From Alteriqipengyuania bathyomarina_B (GTDB lineage: Bacteria; Pseudomonadota; Alphaproteobacteria; Sphingomonadales; Sphingomonadaceae), in the NCBI RefSeq assembly GCF_038594605.1, contig NZ_JBCFZM010000002.1, positions 682,001 through 746,000 on the forward strand: a stretch of 64,000 bases of DNA, written 5' to 3'. Shown piece after piece: positions 61,560 through 64,000 of this stretch. The notes under the pieces were generated by a model that was not told the origin of the DNA, ran no database searches, and saw only the letters and a list, made by a program, of their open reading frames with translations. The position numbers and the translations under genes are program-made. The stretch's first letter is position 1; each line of letters begins with the position of its first letter.

Positions 61560-62072
61560 TCTCTCGATTACGTACCGGGCACGTTCGGCCGGGTCGGCAA
61601 AGGGCAGCTCGATCGGGTCGTATCCATAGTCGCGCCAAGCCTCGATGACCGCCGCATCGCTTTCGACGGCCTCCTCCCAGCTCTGAATACGCTCGTCGTC
61701 CTGCCGATAGATTGCGCCCCATGGCGGCGCATGGAACACCGGACCCTCATAGCGGCATCCGCGACAGACCGCGTCAACCTCGTCCGGAACGCGAAGCCCT
61801 TCCAGACGCAGGAAACCGACAATATCCGCAAAGCCGCGATCGAACAGGATCGGCCCGTCCTCCGGCCCGACCCGATCCCATGAAACCTTCTGCGCATCGA
61901 GCATGGCCATAGCGAACTCGGCCGGGCGAGCCGCACGCAGTTCCATCCCTCCGGGAGACTGGAGGATAGCGCGAGCGACCTCTTCGCCGGTCGCGATGCC
62001 ATGCCGTGCGACTTCGGCCAGCAAGGTCGATTTACCCGATCCCGGGGCCCCGGTCACAACGGCGCGGCGCAC
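61554..62072 (-). CDS. Small P-loop ATPase / kinase-like protein (AAA_28 type)
   Basis: This 172-residue protein begins MRRAVVTGAPGSGKSTLLAEVA, a Walker A motif at residues 8-15. ILFDRGFADIVGFLRLEGL carries a DRG motif, and the C-terminal half has YGYDPIELPF and ARYVIERL. This fits the AAA_28 group of predicted ATPases or nucleotide kinases; no substrate is known. The start is GTG 62072. It lies directly downstream of rho, 10 bases after its stop, and is probably in the same transcript. Confidence 0.75.
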   Translation of the reverse strand: MRRAVVTGAPGSGKSTLLAEVARHGIATGEEVARAILQSPGGMELRAARPAEFAMAMLDAQKVSWDRVGPEDGPILFDRGFADIVGFLRLEGLRVPDEVDAVCRGCRYEGPVFHAPPWGAIYRQDDERIQSWEEAVESDAAVIEAWRDYGYDPIELPFADPAERARYVIERL

Positions 62073-62082
62073 CGATGCGATT

Positions 62083-63348
62083 CTACTGGTTCATGGTGTC
62101 GAAGAAGTCTTCGTTGGTCTTCGAATCCTTCATCTTGTCGAGCAGGAATTCCATCGAATCGATGGTGCCCATCTGCATGAGAATGCGGCGCAGGACCCAC
62201 ATCTTCGAGAGCTTATCCTTCTCGACCAGCAGCTCTTCCTTGCGCGTGCCGGACTTGCCGACGTCGAGCGCGGGGAAGATGCGCTTGTCCGCAACCTTGC
62301 GGTCGAGCACGATCTCGGAGTTACCCGTGCCCTTGAACTCCTCGAAGATGACTTCGTCCATCCGGCTGCCGGTATCGATCAGCGCGGTGGCGATGATCGA
62401 GAGCGAACCACCCTCTTCGATGTTACGAGCCGCACCGAAGAAGCGCTTCGGCCGCTGGAGCGCATTGGCATCGACACCGCCGGTCAGCACCTTGCCCGAG
62501 CTGGGCACCACGGTGTTGTAGGCGCGGCCGAGGCGTGTGATCGAATCGAGCAGGATCACGACGTCGCGCTTGTGCTCGACCAGACGTTTGGCCTTTTCGA
62601 TAACCATTTCAGCCACTTGGACGTGGCGCTGCGCGGGTTCGTCGAAAGTTGAGGAGATCACCTCGCCATTCACCGAACGCTGCATGTCGGTGACTTCCTC
62701 GGGCCGCTCGTCGACCAGCAGGACCAGCAGGAACACCTCGGGATGATTATCGGTGATCGCTTTCGCGATGTTCTGCAACAGCACCGTTTTACCGGTCCGC
62801 GGCGGCGCGACGATCAGCGCCCGCTGGCCTTTGCCCTGCGGCGAAATGATATCGATCACCCGCGCGCTCTTGTCCTTCACGGTCGGATCGAGCGTGTCGA
62901 GATTGAGCTTCTGCTCGGGATAGAGCGGCGTCAGGTTGTCGAAATTGGTGCGCATCCGCACCGCTTCGGGATCGTCGAAGTTCACCGAAGTCAGCTTGGT
63001 CATCGCAAAATAACGCTCGCCTTCGCGCGGCGCACGGATCTGGCCTTCGACAGTGTCGCCGGTGCGCAGAGCCCATTTGCGGATCTGGTTGGGCGAAACA
63101 TAGATATCGTCGGGCCCGGCAAGATAGTTCGCCTCGGGCGAACGCAGAAAGCCGAAACCATCCTGCATCACTTCGATCGTGCCGATCCCCATGATCTGCT
63201 CGTCGTATTCCTCATCCTCCGCAAGCTCGCGCAGGATACAGAACATCAGGTCCTGCCGGCGCATCGTGCCCGCAGCCTCGACCCCGAGCTCTTCCGCCAT
63301 GGAAACCAGCTCAGCCGGAGCCTTCTTCTTTAAGTCTTTGAGATGCAT
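62083..63348 (-). CDS. rho: Transcription termination factor Rho
   Basis: This 421-residue hexameric RNA helicase has the N-terminal RNA-binding domain (MHLKDLKKKAPAELVSMAEELGVE, then GFGFLRSPEANYLAGPDDIYVSPNQIRKW). The ATPase motor shows APPRTGKTVLLQNIA near residue 182, LLVLLVDERPEEVTDM, DSITRLGRAYN and GTGNSEIVLDRKV. It lacks the long Asn/Arg-rich insertion of actinobacterial Rho. The 192-base gap upstream is a leader that may carry autoregulation. hemJ precedes it. Confidence 0.96.
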   Translation of the reverse strand: MHLKDLKKKAPAELVSMAEELGVEAAGTMRRQDLMFCILRELAEDEEYDEQIMGIGTIEVMQDGFGFLRSPEANYLAGPDDIYVSPNQIRKWALRTGDTVEGQIRAPREGERYFAMTKLTSVNFDDPEAVRMRTNFDNLTPLYPEQKLNLDTLDPTVKDKSARVIDIISPQGKGQRALIVAPPRTGKTVLLQNIAKAITDNHPEVFLLVLLVDERPEEVTDMQRSVNGEVISSTFDEPAQRHVQVAEMVIEKAKRLVEHKRDVVILLDSITRLGRAYNTVVPSSGKVLTGGVDANALQRPKRFFGAARNIEEGGSLSIIATALIDTGSRMDEVIFEEFKGTGNSEIVLDRKVADKRIFPALDVGKSGTRKEELLVEKDKLSKMWVLRRILMQMGTIDSMEFLLDKMKDSKTNEDFFDTMNQ

Positions 63349-63540
63349 AGATATTTTATTCCGAGGAAATTCGTGCCCGAAGCTTAGAAATGCCCGGTAC
63401 AGTCTGAAAAGCTTGGGGAAAGCAGTATGCGGCAGCAGCGCCGTGCCACCAGTACCCGGACGGGTATGGAACCGAAATAGGTCGCTCGTCCGCTCAGGTC
63501 AATCGAGCTTGGAGCACAAAACGCCATCGCGGCGCTTCGT
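63349..63540 (-). promoter_or_regulatory. rho leader / hemJ-rho intergenic region
   Basis: These 192 bases between hemJ and rho have no convincing open frame and are AT-richer near the rho start (ATATTTTATT at 63350-63359). I see no clear hairpin with a T tail. A long untranslated leader before rho is known in other bacteria, where Rho limits its own synthesis, but I cannot point to a specific element. Confidence 0.4.
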
Positions 63541-63984
63541 TCAAAAAGGCTTCACGATGACCAGGACAACGATCAGCGCGAGGAGCAGCGCGGGAACCTC
63601 GCCGAACAGCCGCAGCCGCTTCTCCTCCATCGGACGCTCGCCCCGCGACATCTTCTTCGACAGCACGACCAAGTAGCCGTGATACCCGGTCAGGATCAGA
63701 ACGAGCAGCAACTTTGCATGGAACCAACCCTGGTCCCACGCGCCGATCGTGATCGACAGCGTCAGGCCGAAAATCCAGGTCACGATCAAGCTGGGCGTAA
63801 GGATGATGTTGCGAAGCTGGCGCATGCGCCCTGCCCACAGCGATTCCTCGTCCGACCCGGCTACGGTACCATGCATGTAAACCAGCTGGCGCGGCAGCAT
63901 GAACAATCCGGCAAGCCAGAACACCATGAAGATGATGTGGCCGGCCTTCATCCAGAAGTAGAGCATTCCAAGCGTTTCCTGCAT
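63541..63984 (-). CDS. hemJ: Protoporphyrinogen oxidase HemJ
   Basis: This 147-residue inner-membrane protein has four hydrophobic segments. Family motifs include YFWMKAGHIIFMVFWLAGLFMLPRQLVY (heme-binding His in the first helix) and WFHAKLLLVLILTGYH in the third. It oxidises protoporphyrinogen IX to protoporphyrin IX in heme synthesis in bacteria lacking HemG and HemY. The full length is inside the window. In alphaproteobacteria hemJ lies beside hemE and rho near the origin. The start is ATG 63984. Confidence 0.93.
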   Translation of the reverse strand: MQETLGMLYFWMKAGHIIFMVFWLAGLFMLPRQLVYMHGTVAGSDEESLWAGRMRQLRNIILTPSLIVTWIFGLTLSITIGAWDQGWFHAKLLLVLILTGYHGYLVVLSKKMSRGERPMEEKRLRLFGEVPALLLALIVVLVIVKPF

Positions 63985-64000
63985 GGCTTGCGCCTCTACC

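Overview
The window is a gene-dense, GC-rich stretch of an alphaproteobacterial chromosome, most likely from Sphingomonadales (Erythrobacteraceae-like). This rests on the gene families (a TrcR/DUF1013 regulator, a SUV3-type helicase next to an S4 protein and FdxA, CarD, HemJ, a bactofilin paired with an M23 peptidase) and on the gene order hemJ-rho-...-mnmE-mnmG-rsmG-parA-parB, which in alphaproteobacteria lies near the replication origin. There are 66 protein genes (one cut by the left edge). I saw no rRNA, tRNA, insertion sequence, prophage or CRISPR array. No gap between genes exceeds about 220 bases. Many genes overlap their neighbours by an ATGA, GTGA or TGATG junction.

Layout. 0-1.6 kb: a CDF cation exporter and pdxH. 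1.7-11.2 kb: nucleotide-sugar and surface-glycan genes (manC-manA, a DUF354 protein, wecC, a UDP-glucuronate 4-epimerase-like gene, wecB) mixed with a CbpA-type DnaJ protein, a YihY/BrkB membrane protein and fabI. 11.2-19.3 kb: cell envelope and ribosome genes: a secreted protein, coq7, dsbB, ctpA, an EnvC-like activator, rlmH, rsfS and nadD, then an M23 peptidase whose 3' end overlaps a bactofilin gene. 19.4-28.2 kb: fadD, trcR, a two-gene unit resembling phospholipase C PlcP plus lipid glycosyltransferase Agt, a quinone oxidoreductase, DUF1192 and clpA. 28.2-32.4 kb: an AT-richer orphan, then the exonuclease and ATP-dependent ligase of the ligase-associated repair cassette, separated by two small opposite-strand genes. 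32.4-41.4 kb: YoaK, a serine hydrolase, DUF167, a gamma carbonic anhydrase, a membrane-spermidine synthase fusion, twin GNATs, hemB and another M23 peptidase. 41.5-49.7 kb: SUV3 helicase, S4 protein, fdxA, a Sel1 protein, a second BrkB, carD, two lipoproteins and Sua5/TsaC. 49.8-54.4 kb: an acyl-CoA dehydrogenase, a sorbosone dehydrogenase-like protein, free-methionine sulfoxide reductase and a glycine-zipper envelope protein. 54.5-64 kb: the origin-proximal block parB-parA-rsmG-mnmG-mnmE, DUF6489-like, dienelactone hydrolase, NTF2-like, an ATPase, rho and hemJ.

Main points for a second look. (1) The plcP-agt pair at 22.2-24.2 kb has three 11-bp-phased Pho-box-like half sites about 85-115 bp upstream, suggesting phosphate-controlled replacement of phospholipids by glycolipids. 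(2) A cluster of parS sites, one a perfect 16-bp palindrome inside rsmG, lies within and between rsmG and mnmG. (3) The repair cassette is split and incomplete. (4) A perfect TTAA-N7-TTAA (CtrA-type) motif lies next to an M23 peptidase gene. (5) The bactofilin start is buried 83 nt inside the peptidase gene before it. These are read from sequence and family knowledge; no searches were run.
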